Positions 1 through 8,057 of a DNA stretch of 39,168 bases are shown piece after piece. Position 1 is the stretch's first letter; the number at the start of each line of letters is the position of its first letter. Both the position numbers and the translations under genes were made by a program. Below the pieces are notes generated by a model, which searched no databases, was not told the origin of the DNA, and saw only the letters and a list, made by a program, of their open reading frames with translations. The DNA is from Bog-473 sp036491435 (GTDB lineage: Bacteria > Actinomycetota > Acidimicrobiia > Acidimicrobiales > RAAP-2), in NCBI GenBank assembly GCA_036491435.1, contig DASXBZ010000195.1:1-39168 (forward strand), in the 5' to 3' direction.

Positions 1-1
1 C

Positions 2-106
2 AGCGACCACAAGTCGCCTTACGTGGGTCGTTTCGCCTGCGGCTGGCCTCGACTTTCAACCACAGACCCGCACGCAGCCCGCTTCGAAGCGTACTTGAGG
101 GCCTGA
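2..106 (+). CDS. C-terminal end of an unidentified protein, cut by the window start
   Basis: The second frame is open from the window edge to a TGA at 104-106. It reads as a plausible protein tail, with a mixed composition including Trp, Tyr, Phe and Cys and ending in FEAYLRA. The family cannot be recognised from 34 residues. Another frame also stays open to about position 180, so the choice of frame rests on composition alone. A GC-rich hairpin directly after the stop fits a gene end. Confidence 0.4.
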   Translation, partial: SDHKSPYVGRFACGWPRLSTTDPHAARFEAYLRA

Positions 107-127
107 CGGCCCCGCCCCGACGGGCCG
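107..127 (+). terminator. GC-rich hairpin after the first gene
   Basis: CGGCCC (107-112) pairs with GGGCCG (122-127) across a 9-nt loop, starting right after the TGA at 104-106. There is no T-tract, so it is at best an actinobacterial L-shaped terminator. The remaining sequence to 252 shows no further structure I can interpret. Confidence 0.3.
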
Positions 128-252
128 CCGGACCTGGTGCCCGGGGCCGGGGCGTTCCACAACGCACGCACAAGGGCTGACGGGCTGCGGCGTTCCTCAC
201 GGCGAAACCGGCGCCGGGTCGGCCGGTGAGGCGGGCGGACGGGAGACGGACG

Positions 253-750
253 ATGGGCATGGATCGAGTACGGCGGAGTTTTGTGACAGGGGTGGCCGCC
301 GTCACGACGTCAGTGCTGTCAGTTCTCGCACTGTCGGTGGCGGCGCCGATGGCGGGGGCGGCAACGGCGGCGTCTGCGGGCGAGAAGCTGCAGGTGTGCG
401 CACTCGGAGTCCTCGGACTCAGCGCGCCGTGCGAAACCGTGCCGCTGCCGCAGTCGGCGGCCGGCATGCAGAGCGCCCTCTCGAGCGCCATCACCGCACT
501 GTGCCCGAAGCTCCCTTCCTACGGGTCCTTCGGCTCGCCCGTGACGGCGGGGTGCTCCTTCAACTCCCCGCAGGACGAGGAGACCTATGTGATCAACGTC
601 TGGGACGGGGACTTGCTGCTCCTCGACGTCGCCGTCTCGGCCTCGCCGTGTGGGGTGCAGCAGGTCGCCGTGGGCCCCGAGGAACAACAGTTCTCCTCGC
701 TGTTCATCGATCTGGTCAGCTTGCAGACCACCGACTGTCAGCTCTCATAA
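253..750 (+). CDS. small secreted protein of unknown function, six cysteines
   Basis: A 165-residue protein. The ATG at 253 is preferred because GGGAG at 241-245 sits 7 nt upstream; a GTG at 226 in the same frame would add nine Arg-rich residues. The N-terminus is a Sec-type signal peptide: basic (MDRVRR), then about 25 hydrophobic Ala/Val/Leu residues, then a probable cleavage region around APMAGAATA. The mature part has six cysteines (contexts VCALG, PCET, LCPK, GCSF, PCGV, DCQL), which suits three disulfides outside the membrane. I recognise no family. It converges on the last gene of the mce operon with only 12 nt between the stops, leaving no room for a separate terminator. Export is inferred from the sequence; function is unknown. 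Confidence 0.7.
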   Translation: MGMDRVRRSFVTGVAAVTTSVLSVLALSVAAPMAGAATAASAGEKLQVCALGVLGLSAPCETVPLPQSAAGMQSALSSAITALCPKLPSYGSFGSPVTAGCSFNSPQDEETYVINVWDGDLLLLDVAVSASPCGVQQVAVGPEEQQFSSLFIDLVSLQTTDCQLS

Positions 751-762
751 CGGCCCCGACGG

Positions 763-1494
763 CTACTGGCCGGGGACCGAAGAGCCGGCCGAGCCGGAAC
801 CGTTGCCGCTCGCGCTGGCCGGAGTGGCCCCTTCGAGCACGGTGACGTCGGAGATCTTCCACGCGCCGTTCACCTGCTTGAGGTCGGCGGTGAGCCGCAC
901 GACATCGGAGCCGAGCGAGGTCGACTTGTTGTTGGCGTAGGTCTGGTCGACCACGGCGTAGATCGACGCCGTCCCCGGCGGATTGCCCTCCTGCTGTACC
1001 GCCAGATAGCGGACCTGACCGCGGGACGAGGCGTCGGCCGTCTCGAGCTGCTTGCGGATTGTCGAGTTGAAGAACCCGTTGGCCTGCGACGAGAACTGGC
1101 CGGTCGCCATCGCGGTGATGGCGCTGAAGTCCGCGTCCACCGTCTTGGGCGTGAAGTTGAAGAAGTCGGTCAGGAACTGGTTCGCCGCGCTCTTGACCGC
1201 GGGGTCCTGCACCGGGCCGCTCGAGCCCTGGGTGGCGTAGAGGACGCCGAAGACGACGGTCCCGATCAGGCCGAGCGCGGCGACGAGCGCCACGATGCGG
1301 AAGGCCCGGCGGCTCGGTCCCGAGGCGGCGCCGCCCGGACGACGGGCGGCCGGACGGGGCGGCGGCGCCTCCGACGGCGCCCCGGGCGTCCCGGGCGTGT
1401 CGGACGCCTCGTCTGTGTCGGATGTCTCGTCGGCCGGCTCGTCGGGCACGCCGCCCACGACCTTGACCCCTCGTTCCATGGTTTGGCTCCTCAT
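763..1494 (-). CDS. Mce-associated membrane protein
   Basis: A 243-residue accessory protein of the Mce lipid transporter. Residues 1-60 are acidic then Pro/Ala/Arg-rich and probably disordered in the cytoplasm. One transmembrane helix lies at about 66-88 (FRIVALVAALGLIGTVVFGV), followed by an extracytoplasmic domain of about 140 residues. That domain has the pattern of the Mas/Tam family (NTF2-like), with a phrase like FFNFTPKTVDADF followed by a small-residue Ser/Gly tail. These proteins are thought to stabilise or assist the Mce complex. The ATG at 1494 has GGAGGG six nt upstream. It is the last gene after mceF, separated by 87 nt that hold a hairpin, so its expression may be set apart from the coupled genes. 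Mycobacterial mce operons usually carry two or more such genes; only one is seen here. Confidence 0.85.
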   Translation of the reverse strand: MRSQTMERGVKVVGGVPDEPADETSDTDEASDTPGTPGAPSEAPPPRPAARRPGGAASGPSRRAFRIVALVAALGLIGTVVFGVLYATQGSSGPVQDPAVKSAANQFLTDFFNFTPKTVDADFSAITAMATGQFSSQANGFFNSTIRKQLETADASSRGQVRYLAVQQEGNPPGTASIYAVVDQTYANNKSTSLGSDVVRLTADLKQVNGAWKISDVTVLEGATPASASGNGSGSAGSSVPGQ

Positions 1495-1549
1495 TGCATC
1501 TCCCTCCGAATTCCTCCGGTGCGGTGTTTCTCTTTCTCTTGTTCCGATT

Positions 1550-1570
1550 TGTCCTCTTAATGAGAGGACA
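1550..1570 (-). other. perfect hairpin between mceF and the Mce-associated gene
   Basis: TGTCCTCT (1550-1557) and AGAGGACA (1563-1570) form an 8-bp stem with a 5-nt loop in the only real gap of the mce operon. No T-tract follows in the direction of transcription. It could be a partial terminator or an RNA processing or stability element at the 3' end of mceF. Confidence 0.5.
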
Positions 1571-1581
1571 GTGCGGCTTTG

Positions 1582-2913
1582 TCAGGCCCGGCGCCTCGTG
1601 CGGCGGCGGGACGGGCGGGCCCCCCAGGCGAGCAGCAGGGCAGGGACGACCAGGGCACCGAGGGCGAGCAGCAGGCCGGCGCTGGTGCGGGGCACCCGGT
1701 ACGAGGCGTTGCTGACCGGCACCTGTGGCCCGGCGTTGAGCTCGACGTTGGACTCGGCGGCGCTCGGCTTGACCAGGTGGCCGCCGGCGGCCGGGGTGAA
1801 GCCGGCCTGTGTGGCGGGTCCCACGCCCTGGCCGAAGACGGTGAGGCAGCCCGCGCCGGGGAGGGTGTCGGGGATCTGGTTGGCCGACGCGTAGGTCACG
1901 CCCTGCTCCGAGAGGATCGGCGGCAGGAGCAGGCGGGTGCGCAGGAACACCTGGTTGTTGTTGGGCGGGCTGTTCTTGGTGGGCGGCACGGCCTTGCCCT
2001 CGACGGCGATCTTGTCGACGGCGCCGAAGAAGAACTGGTTGTACGCGAGTCCCTGCGAGAGGTTGGACAGGTTCGCCGGCTGGGCGAGGTTCGTCAGGAT
2101 GCCGGCCGTGTCGTGCAGGAAGCAGCCGAGGTTGGCCGACTCTGACGTCACGAGCTTGTTGATCTGCTCGAAGGCGGACGAGCCGTTGGCGAGCAGGTTG
2201 TGCAGGCCGGTCTGCCCCTGCTGGGCGAGCACCTGGACGAGCGCGGCGGTGTTGGCCAGGTCCTGGCGGAGCTCGGGGGCGACGGCGGTGACGGCGTCGA
2301 GGGCGGGGGGCGAGTTGGCGAGCAGCTCGGTGAACTGCTGCTGGTAGGCGACGAACTCCTTGGAGAAGGTGGTGCCCGCATCGACGAGCGTGCGCAAGTT
2401 GCCGGCGTTGCCCTGCAGCGTCGTGGCGAGCTCGCCGATCAGCTTGTTGAGGTCGTTGGCCGGGATGGCCTGGAGCAGCTTGGTCGCCGTCGCCACCACC
2501 TGGCCGACGTCGGCCGGCACCTCGTTGGGCTGGGCCGGCACGTTGGCCCCGCTCTGCAGCGTGTGCGGGTCGGTGTGCCGCTGGGGCACGAGGTTGACCA
2601 CCTGTTCGCCGAGGTCGTTGGCGATCTGGACCGAGGCCTCGACGTTGCTCGGCACGCTCACGCCAGGGTTGATGCTCATCGTGACCTTCGTGGCCGTCTT
2701 CGTCAGCGCCGTGGAGCTCACCGTGCCGACGGGGACGCCGTTCAGCTCGACCTGGAAGCCGGCGTAGAGACCCGACGCGTTGGGGAACTCCGTCGTGAGC
2801 ACGGTCGGGCTGGACAGGGGGTTGCCCAACAGGTTGACGACGCCGTACGCGACGAGCGCGAAGCTCACCACGAAGAAGGCGATGAGGTTGATGAGGAGGC
2901 GGCGGGAGATCAC
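1582..2913 (-). CDS. mceF: Mce family lipid-binding protein, sixth in operon
   Basis: A 443-residue Mce/MlaD-domain protein. An N-terminal helix (LLINLIAFFVVSFALVAYGV) anchors it, followed by the MlaD domain at about residues 38-120 with the family phrase ELNGVPVGTVSS. A long helical region follows, rich in Gln, Asn and Leu and expected to build the lipid-conducting tube. The C-terminus carries a second hydrophobic segment (LLLALGALVVPALLLAW) and an Arg-rich tail, an extra anchor. The start is GTG at 2913, sharing GTGA with the mceE stop, so it is translationally coupled. The symbol follows operon order. Mce proteins form heterohexamers that carry sterols or other lipids across the envelope; the substrate here is unknown. 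Confidence 0.88.
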   Translation of the reverse strand: MISRRLLINLIAFFVVSFALVAYGVVNLLGNPLSSPTVLTTEFPNASGLYAGFQVELNGVPVGTVSSTALTKTATKVTMSINPGVSVPSNVEASVQIANDLGEQVVNLVPQRHTDPHTLQSGANVPAQPNEVPADVGQVVATATKLLQAIPANDLNKLIGELATTLQGNAGNLRTLVDAGTTFSKEFVAYQQQFTELLANSPPALDAVTAVAPELRQDLANTAALVQVLAQQGQTGLHNLLANGSSAFEQINKLVTSESANLGCFLHDTAGILTNLAQPANLSNLSQGLAYNQFFFGAVDKIAVEGKAVPPTKNSPPNNNQVFLRTRLLLPPILSEQGVTYASANQIPDTLPGAGCLTVFGQGVGPATQAGFTPAAGGHLVKPSAAESNVELNAGPQVPVSNASYRVPRTSAGLLLALGALVVPALLLAWGARPSRRRTRRRA

Positions 2914-3938
2914 GAGCCGGTTCCCCCCGTCTTGGCGCAGGAGAACGCCGGCTGCGCGTTGTTCTGCCCGAGGCCCGGGATGCCGCAGACGATGATGTTC
3001 TCGTAGAGCTGGACGTACCCGTTGCGCACGGCGTTGGGCAGGTTGGCGTTGGCGACGGGGATCGCCGAGAGGAGCGCGGCGAGGTCGGACTGGTGCTGGG
3101 CCACCTGGCCGCTGATCGCCTGGAGCGTCTTCAGCTGGGTGACGATCTGGGGGTAGTAGGTCTCGAGGAGGCTGCGACCCTGCGTCGACAAGTTGTCGAG
3201 CGACTGCAGCACGTTCTCGAATTGCTGGGAGTTCTGCGCCAGGATCTGGACCGTCTTGCTCAGGTTGTCGAGCGCGGTCGCCGTGGTGCCGCTGGCCGGC
3301 GCCAGGGTCGACGTGAGGTTGTTCAGGCCGTTGACGGCGCTGGTGATCTCGCCGGTGTGCTGCGAGTAGGTCGTGGCGACCGCATCGAGGTTCTCGAGGA
3401 ACGCCTTGAGCGACGCGGCCTGGCCGGTGAAGCCCTGCCCGCCGGCCTGGATGATCTGCTCGAGCTCCGTCGTCGAGACGGCGCCGAAGACGCTCGCCCC
3501 CGCTTGCACCAGCTGTTCGACGTCGGCGGCCGTCGAGGTCTTCTTGATGACGGCGCCGTCGGCCAGCTGCGGCGCGCCGGCCGCGCCCGGGCCGATCTCG
3601 CCCTTGGGCACGTTCAGCTGCACGAACTGGTCGCCGAGGATGGTGGTGCGCGCGACGGCCGCGCTGACGTCCGCGGGGATGCGGACGTTGTTGTCGAAGG
3701 TCAGGGTGATCTTGGCCTTGCTGCCGTCCAGCGCGATGTTGCTCACCGAGCCGACCGGGACGTCGGCCAGCTGCACCTGGGCCCCGTTGGCCAGGTCGCC
3801 GACGTCACTGAAGTAGGCGGTGGCGCTGCGCTGGGACGAGCCGCCACCCATGGAGCAGCCGGTGAGGCCGGCGACCAGCGCGAGGAGGGCGGGGGCGAGG
3901 AGCAGACGACGGCCGAATCTGCGGGTTCCGGTGCGCAT
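2910..3938 (-). CDS. mceE: Mce family lipoprotein, fifth in operon (LprK/LprN type)
   Basis: A 342-residue Mce protein made as a lipoprotein. The N-terminus has basic residues, a hydrophobic stretch and the lipobox LTGC with Cys28, the expected lipidation site. This matches the position of the lipoprotein gene in mycobacterial mce operons. The MlaD domain spans about residues 38-120, with QLADVPVGSVSNI. Coiled, Gln-rich helices fill the rest (for example ILAQNSQQFENVLQSLDNL), and the tail contains two Cys (CGIPG and SCAKT). The ATG at 3938-3936 overlaps the mceD stop by one base (TGATG). The stop overlaps mceF. Confidence 0.9.
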   Translation of the reverse strand: MRTGTRRFGRRLLLAPALLALVAGLTGCSMGGGSSQRSATAYFSDVGDLANGAQVQLADVPVGSVSNIALDGSKAKITLTFDNNVRIPADVSAAVARTTILGDQFVQLNVPKGEIGPGAAGAPQLADGAVIKKTSTAADVEQLVQAGASVFGAVSTTELEQIIQAGGQGFTGQAASLKAFLENLDAVATTYSQHTGEITSAVNGLNNLTSTLAPASGTTATALDNLSKTVQILAQNSQQFENVLQSLDNLSTQGRSLLETYYPQIVTQLKTLQAISGQVAQHQSDLAALLSAIPVANANLPNAVRNGYVQLYENIIVCGIPGLGQNNAQPAFSCAKTGGTGS

Positions 3939-5605
3939 CAGAACCAACTCGCGATGTCGTGGGCCCACTGGGAGAGCAGGCCGGGCGATTGGTGGTGACG
4001 GTGACGACCCTGGCCCTGGCCCTGGTCCTGTGGCAACGGCGGCAACAGCCCCGCGGCGGGCGCCGTCATGCTCGGGGCCGACGACGTCGACGGTGTCGAC
4101 GGTGTCGCCGGCGTCGCCGGCGTCGCGGTGGCGACGGCCGCGTTCTGCGCGGCCGTGACCTTGTTGGACAACAGGCCACCGAGCCCGCCACCCGAGCTGC
4201 TCGACTTGGACGGCGTGCCCGAGCCCGACGACGACGAGCCGGAGGCCGGCTTGCATCCGAGGAGCTGGGTCAGCAGGTTGCACGGCTGCGTCGTCGTAGT
4301 GGTGGTCGGTGGTGCGGTCGTGGGCGCCGGGGAGCTCGGGCTCGGCGACGTGTTCGAGCCGGAGGACGGCGTGGGCGTGGTGGAGGCCCCCGCGTTCTGC
4401 GTCGCGTTCTGAATCTGCTGGAGCCCCTGCTGGAGCAGCGACTGCGCCGTGGTCGAGGGGCTCTGCCCGGTCAGCGTGTTGATGATCGTGGGGATGTCGT
4501 TGACGAGCGAGTCGAAGAAACTCGACGACGGGTTCCCGCATTCTGCGAGCGTCCCGAGGACCGCGGCCGACAGGCCGTTGGTGTGGTTCGCCGCCAGCCG
4601 GCGGCAGATGCCGGCCAGCCGATCCCGGAGGAGACCCGCCAGGTAGGCGCCGGTGACGCCGGGCGCCGTCTGCAGGTTCAGGTTCAGCCAGTTGTAGCTG
4701 GGGTCGTAAGCGCGCTGGGCCCCGTGGAAGAGGTTGTTGCCGTTCTGGAGGATCTCGTCGACGTTGGCCAGGTTGCGGTCCAGCGTCCGTCCGACCGTCG
4801 TGACCGTGCCAACGTCGGCCTCGAGAGGTTGGAGGTTGGGCACGAGCAGCTGGACCAGGCCGGCGCTCGCCTGCCCCAGCTGGGTGATGGCGTCGTTCAG
4901 TTGGCCCGAGTGCTGCGCCACCGTCGTCGAGACGGTGTCGTACTGCTGGATCAGCTGCTCGATGTTCGCGGTGTCGCTGTCGAGCGTCCCGGTCAGCTGG
5001 GCCAGCGTGCCGTTGAGCTGACCGAGGTCGTTGCCCTTCTCCGCCAGCAGTTGGACGGTGCCCGCAGCCGACGCGATCAGCTTGTTGAGGTTCTGGCCCT
5101 GACCGTCGAGGTCGGTGGCCAGGTTGGACACCAGGCTTCCCACGGCGTGCGGGTTCAGCGCACTCAGCGAGCGCTGCAACTCCTTCAACAGCTCGTCGGT
5201 CGAGACCGGCACGGCGGTGTGGTCCTGGGCGATGGTCGCGTTCGCCGGCAGGTACGGGCCGCCCGTGTAGCCGGGGTTGAGGTCGATGTCGGGCGAGCCG
5301 AGCAGCTGGGGTGCGACGAGCGACGCGAAGGCGGAGGCCGGGATCTTCGTCCCCTGGTTCACGGCGAGCGTGACGTGGACGGTGTCGCCGACGTTCTGCA
5401 CGTTCGTCACGGACCCGACCTTCACCCCGAGCACGTCGACCGCCGCGCCGGTGAAGAGGCCGGGCGCGCTGGTGTAGACGACGTTGACCGGGTACGTCGG
5501 CGTGCCCTTCGTGACCTGGACGCCGATCAGCACCCCGGCCACGATGACGACGACGGCCACGGTGTACGTGAAGACCTTCGACCTGAAGATGCGCCGGATG
5601 CTCAT
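3938..5605 (-). CDS. mceD: Mce family protein with long Ser/Thr/Pro tail, fourth in operon
   Basis: A 555-residue Mce protein, the longest of the six. An N-terminal anchor helix (VFTYTVAVVVIVAGVLIGV) precedes the MlaD domain (VDVLGVKVGSVTNV) and a helical region to about residue 390. The final 150 or so residues are a low-complexity Ser/Thr/Pro/Gly linker, with runs of Thr and the repeats PATPATPSTPSTS. It ends in a basic His/Gln patch and a short amphipathic segment, SQWAHDIASWF. Two Cys (CNLL, GCKP) lie in the linker. Such tails are known on some mycobacterial Mce proteins and are probably disordered in the periplasm. The start ATG at 5605 overlaps the mceC stop by one base. Confidence 0.88.
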   Translation of the reverse strand: MSIRRIFRSKVFTYTVAVVVIVAGVLIGVQVTKGTPTYPVNVVYTSAPGLFTGAAVDVLGVKVGSVTNVQNVGDTVHVTLAVNQGTKIPASAFASLVAPQLLGSPDIDLNPGYTGGPYLPANATIAQDHTAVPVSTDELLKELQRSLSALNPHAVGSLVSNLATDLDGQGQNLNKLIASAAGTVQLLAEKGNDLGQLNGTLAQLTGTLDSDTANIEQLIQQYDTVSTTVAQHSGQLNDAITQLGQASAGLVQLLVPNLQPLEADVGTVTTVGRTLDRNLANVDEILQNGNNLFHGAQRAYDPSYNWLNLNLQTAPGVTGAYLAGLLRDRLAGICRRLAANHTNGLSAAVLGTLAECGNPSSSFFDSLVNDIPTIINTLTGQSPSTTAQSLLQQGLQQIQNATQNAGASTTPTPSSGSNTSPSPSSPAPTTAPPTTTTTTQPCNLLTQLLGCKPASGSSSSGSGTPSKSSSSGGGLGGLLSNKVTAAQNAAVATATPATPATPSTPSTSSAPSMTAPAAGLLPPLPQDQGQGQGRHRHHQSPGLLSQWAHDIASWF

Positions 5606-6855
5606 TACTTCCCCCCGCCCAGCAACGGGCTGAGGAGCTGGGACAGACCGCCGAGCCCGGAGTTGGGCCCGCCGCCCGACGTCGACGACGGCCCGGTCGA
5701 CTTGGCCGAGCCCGCGCCGGTCGTCGGCGTCGTCGTGGAGGAGCCGCTCGGGACGTTCGGCCCGCCACCCGGCTCCGGGTTGGACCCCGTGCCGGGCAGC
5801 GGTCCCGTCTGCTGATCGCAGGCCGCCGAGTCGGGGCCGAGCACCTGGTTCAGCACCTGGTCGAGCGTGCCGCAGGGCCCGATGATCCCGAAGGTGTTGG
5901 TCAGCGAGGCGGGGTTCACGAAGATGTTGCCCCACGACACAGGTGTGGAGCCGCTGTAGGCGATCGACTGGAAGCCCTTCAGCGCGCTGCCGAGATAGCT
6001 GACCCCTTCGGCCAGGTCGTCCTGGTGCTGGCTCACGACGCCGAGGTCGGAATGGAGGCTGGCGAGCAAGGAGTTCAGTGCGGGCGAGTCCTGGCTAACC
6101 AGGCTGTTGGTCTGGCTCGCCATGGAGTCGACGTTGCTGATGAGGTTCGAGAGCGCCTGGTCGTTGTTGGCGAGGCCGGTCGAGACGGTGTCGAGGTTGT
6201 TCACGATTGCGAGCAGCTGCTGGTCCCGGCTGGCCAGGGTCGACGAGAGGGAGTTGGCCGAGTCGATGAGCGAGGACACCTGCCCGCTGCGCTGGTCGAC
6301 GGTGGTCGTCAACGCACCGAGGCCCGAGATGATCTGGGCCACCTGCTTCTGCTTGTCCTGGGTGATCGTGGCGAGCGAGGTCACCAGGTCGTTGAGGGCC
6401 CGCGCGTTGGTCTTCGACAGCAAGGAGTGCGCTGTGTTCTGCAGTTGGTAGAACTCGGTCGGCACCGACGTGTCGGTGATGGTCGCACCCGGCTTGAGCG
6501 GGTCGTTCCAGCCGCTCACCGGCTCGAGCGTCACGTCGACGACCCCGAGCAGCGTCTCGACCTCGATGGCGGCCCGCGTGATGTGGGGCAGCTGGACCCC
6601 GTTGTTCACCGACAGCTGGGCGTCGACCTGGTTCCCGTTCACCTTGACGGACGAGACCGAGCCGACGTTGACGCCGGCCACCATGACCGGCGTCCCGTGG
6701 GCAATGCCCGCCGCGTTGGTGAACTGCGCGTCGACCGTGTAACCGGACGAGAAGAGGCTGCGGTTGAGCAACAGGATGGCGAGGATGGCAGCCGCCATGA
6801 TGACTGTTGCGACGATGCCCACGACCTTGGGATTGCGCTCGGTGACGGCCTTCAC
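5605..6855 (-). CDS. mceC: Mce family lipid-binding protein, third in operon
   Basis: A 416-residue Mce protein. The anchor helix is at about residues 10-30 (VVGIVATVIMAAAILAILLL), and the MlaD domain follows with VMVAGVNVGSVSSV. The long helical part runs to about residue 320. A tail of roughly 80 residues rich in Pro, Gly, Ser and Thr ends in SPLLGGGK. The ATG at 6855 shares ATGA with the mceB stop, and the TAA stop overlaps the mceD start by one base, giving tight coupling on both sides. Confidence 0.9.
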   Translation of the reverse strand: MKAVTERNPKVVGIVATVIMAAAILAILLLNRSLFSSGYTVDAQFTNAAGIAHGTPVMVAGVNVGSVSSVKVNGNQVDAQLSVNNGVQLPHITRAAIEVETLLGVVDVTLEPVSGWNDPLKPGATITDTSVPTEFYQLQNTAHSLLSKTNARALNDLVTSLATITQDKQKQVAQIISGLGALTTTVDQRSGQVSSLIDSANSLSSTLASRDQQLLAIVNNLDTVSTGLANNDQALSNLISNVDSMASQTNSLVSQDSPALNSLLASLHSDLGVVSQHQDDLAEGVSYLGSALKGFQSIAYSGSTPVSWGNIFVNPASLTNTFGIIGPCGTLDQVLNQVLGPDSAACDQQTGPLPGTGSNPEPGGGPNVPSGSSTTTPTTGAGSAKSTGPSSTSGGGPNSGLGGLSQLLSPLLGGGK

Positions 6856-8057
6856 TTGCTGCCTCCGGTCGTCGGCGCGGTGCTACCGCTGACCGCCTGC
6901 AGGTCGAGCCCGAGGCTCGACGCCGCCAGCGGCCCGGCCGAGCCCGACGACGACGTCCCCTTCGACGTGGCGGGCGCGTTCGGGTTCGGCAGCCCGGGCG
7001 TGGTCACGTTCTGCAGGGGTGCGGGCAACGGCGGGCTCCCGAACGGGCCCGACCCCGGCTGCGGGTTGCTCGGCTGGTAGTAGGGGCAGACCTGCTGGCC
7101 TGCCAGGCAGGTGTAGATCGTCTCGACGGCGAACCACTGCCCCCATTGCGAGATCTGGATGTAGGGCGCCAAACCCTGGCCCAGGGTGCTGAGGCTGTTC
7201 GACAGGTTCGTCTGGTTGTTCTGGATGTCGGCCGCCACCGCCTGGAGGTTGTCGATGGTGCTGGTGATCGTGTTGTGGTTGTTGCCGATGAGGCCGGCCA
7301 GGTCGGTGGCCACCTGGGACAGGTTGCCGACCACCTCGTCGAGCAACGAGTTCTTCGACGCCAAGGCCGTGGACACCGTCTGCAGGTTCGTGACGAGGCT
7401 GTCGATGTCGCCCGAGCGCGACGCCAGCGCCGTGAGCACCTGGTCGAGGTTACCGATGATGGACCCGACCTGGCTGTCGAGTGCCTGCACCGTGGTCGAC
7501 ACGGCAGCGCCACTGTTGATGAGCTGGTTGATCTGGGCCGTGTCCCCCTCGAGCGCACCGGACACGTTCTCGACGAAGGCGTTGGCCTCCGTCGGGTTGA
7601 TCGACGCGAGCAGCGGGCCGAGCGAGTTCAAGAACTTGTCGATGCTGGCGTCGGTCACGTCGTGGCTCATCGGGATGGTGGCGCCGCCGGCCAGGATCGG
7701 GCCCGACTTGCCCGGGTAGAGCTCGATCTCCTTCTGCCCGATCACGTTGTGCCAGCGCATCCCGACTTCCGTCGAGCGCCGCAGCGTGACCGTGTTGTTG
7801 ATGCTCATGGCGATGAGGGCGTGCCCGTGCTGCACGCCGATGCTGCTGACCTGGCCCACCGGCACGCCGGCGATGTTGACGGTGTCCCCGCCGGCGAGGC
7901 CCGTCACGTCAGAGAGCTGTGCGTTCACCGTGTGGCGGCTGCTGAAGAGCGAGACGTTGCCGATCCGCACGGCGAGCCCGATCAGCAGCACGATGCACAC
8001 GAGCGCGAAGAGCGCGAACTTGAACGCCGACCCTGGGAAGTGGCGCCAGAACCTCAT
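6852..8057 (-). CDS. mceB: Mce family lipid-binding protein, second in operon
   Basis: A 401-residue Mce protein with an anchor helix at about residues 12-32 (FALFALVCIVLLIGLAVRI). Its MlaD domain contains VNIAGVPVGQVSSI and IGQKEIELYPG. The C-terminal helical region has repeated leucine- and valine-rich helices with phrases such as VSTTVQALDSQVGSIIGNLD, then a short Pro/Gly/Ser linker. The start ATG at 8057 lies in an ATGA overlap with mceA. Length and domain order are normal for the family. Confidence 0.9.
   Translation of the reverse strand: MRFWRHFPGSAFKFALFALVCIVLLIGLAVRIGNVSLFSSRHTVNAQLSDVTGLAGGDTVNIAGVPVGQVSSIGVQHGHALIAMSINNTVTLRRSTEVGMRWHNVIGQKEIELYPGKSGPILAGGATIPMSHDVTDASIDKFLNSLGPLLASINPTEANAFVENVSGALEGDTAQINQLINSGAAVSTTVQALDSQVGSIIGNLDQVLTALASRSGDIDSLVTNLQTVSTALASKNSLLDEVVGNLSQVATDLAGLIGNNHNTITSTIDNLQAVAADIQNNQTNLSNSLSTLGQGLAPYIQISQWGQWFAVETIYTCLAGQQVCPYYQPSNPQPGSGPFGSPPLPAPLQNVTTPGLPNPNAPATSKGTSSSGSAGPLAASSLGLDLQAVSGSTAPTTGGSK

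Noticed and set aside
3959..5815. Long plus-strand open frame of about 600 codons opposite mceD and mceC
   Set aside because: Composition is Arg/Gly-rich with no domain; it is the antisense shadow of clear Mce genes.
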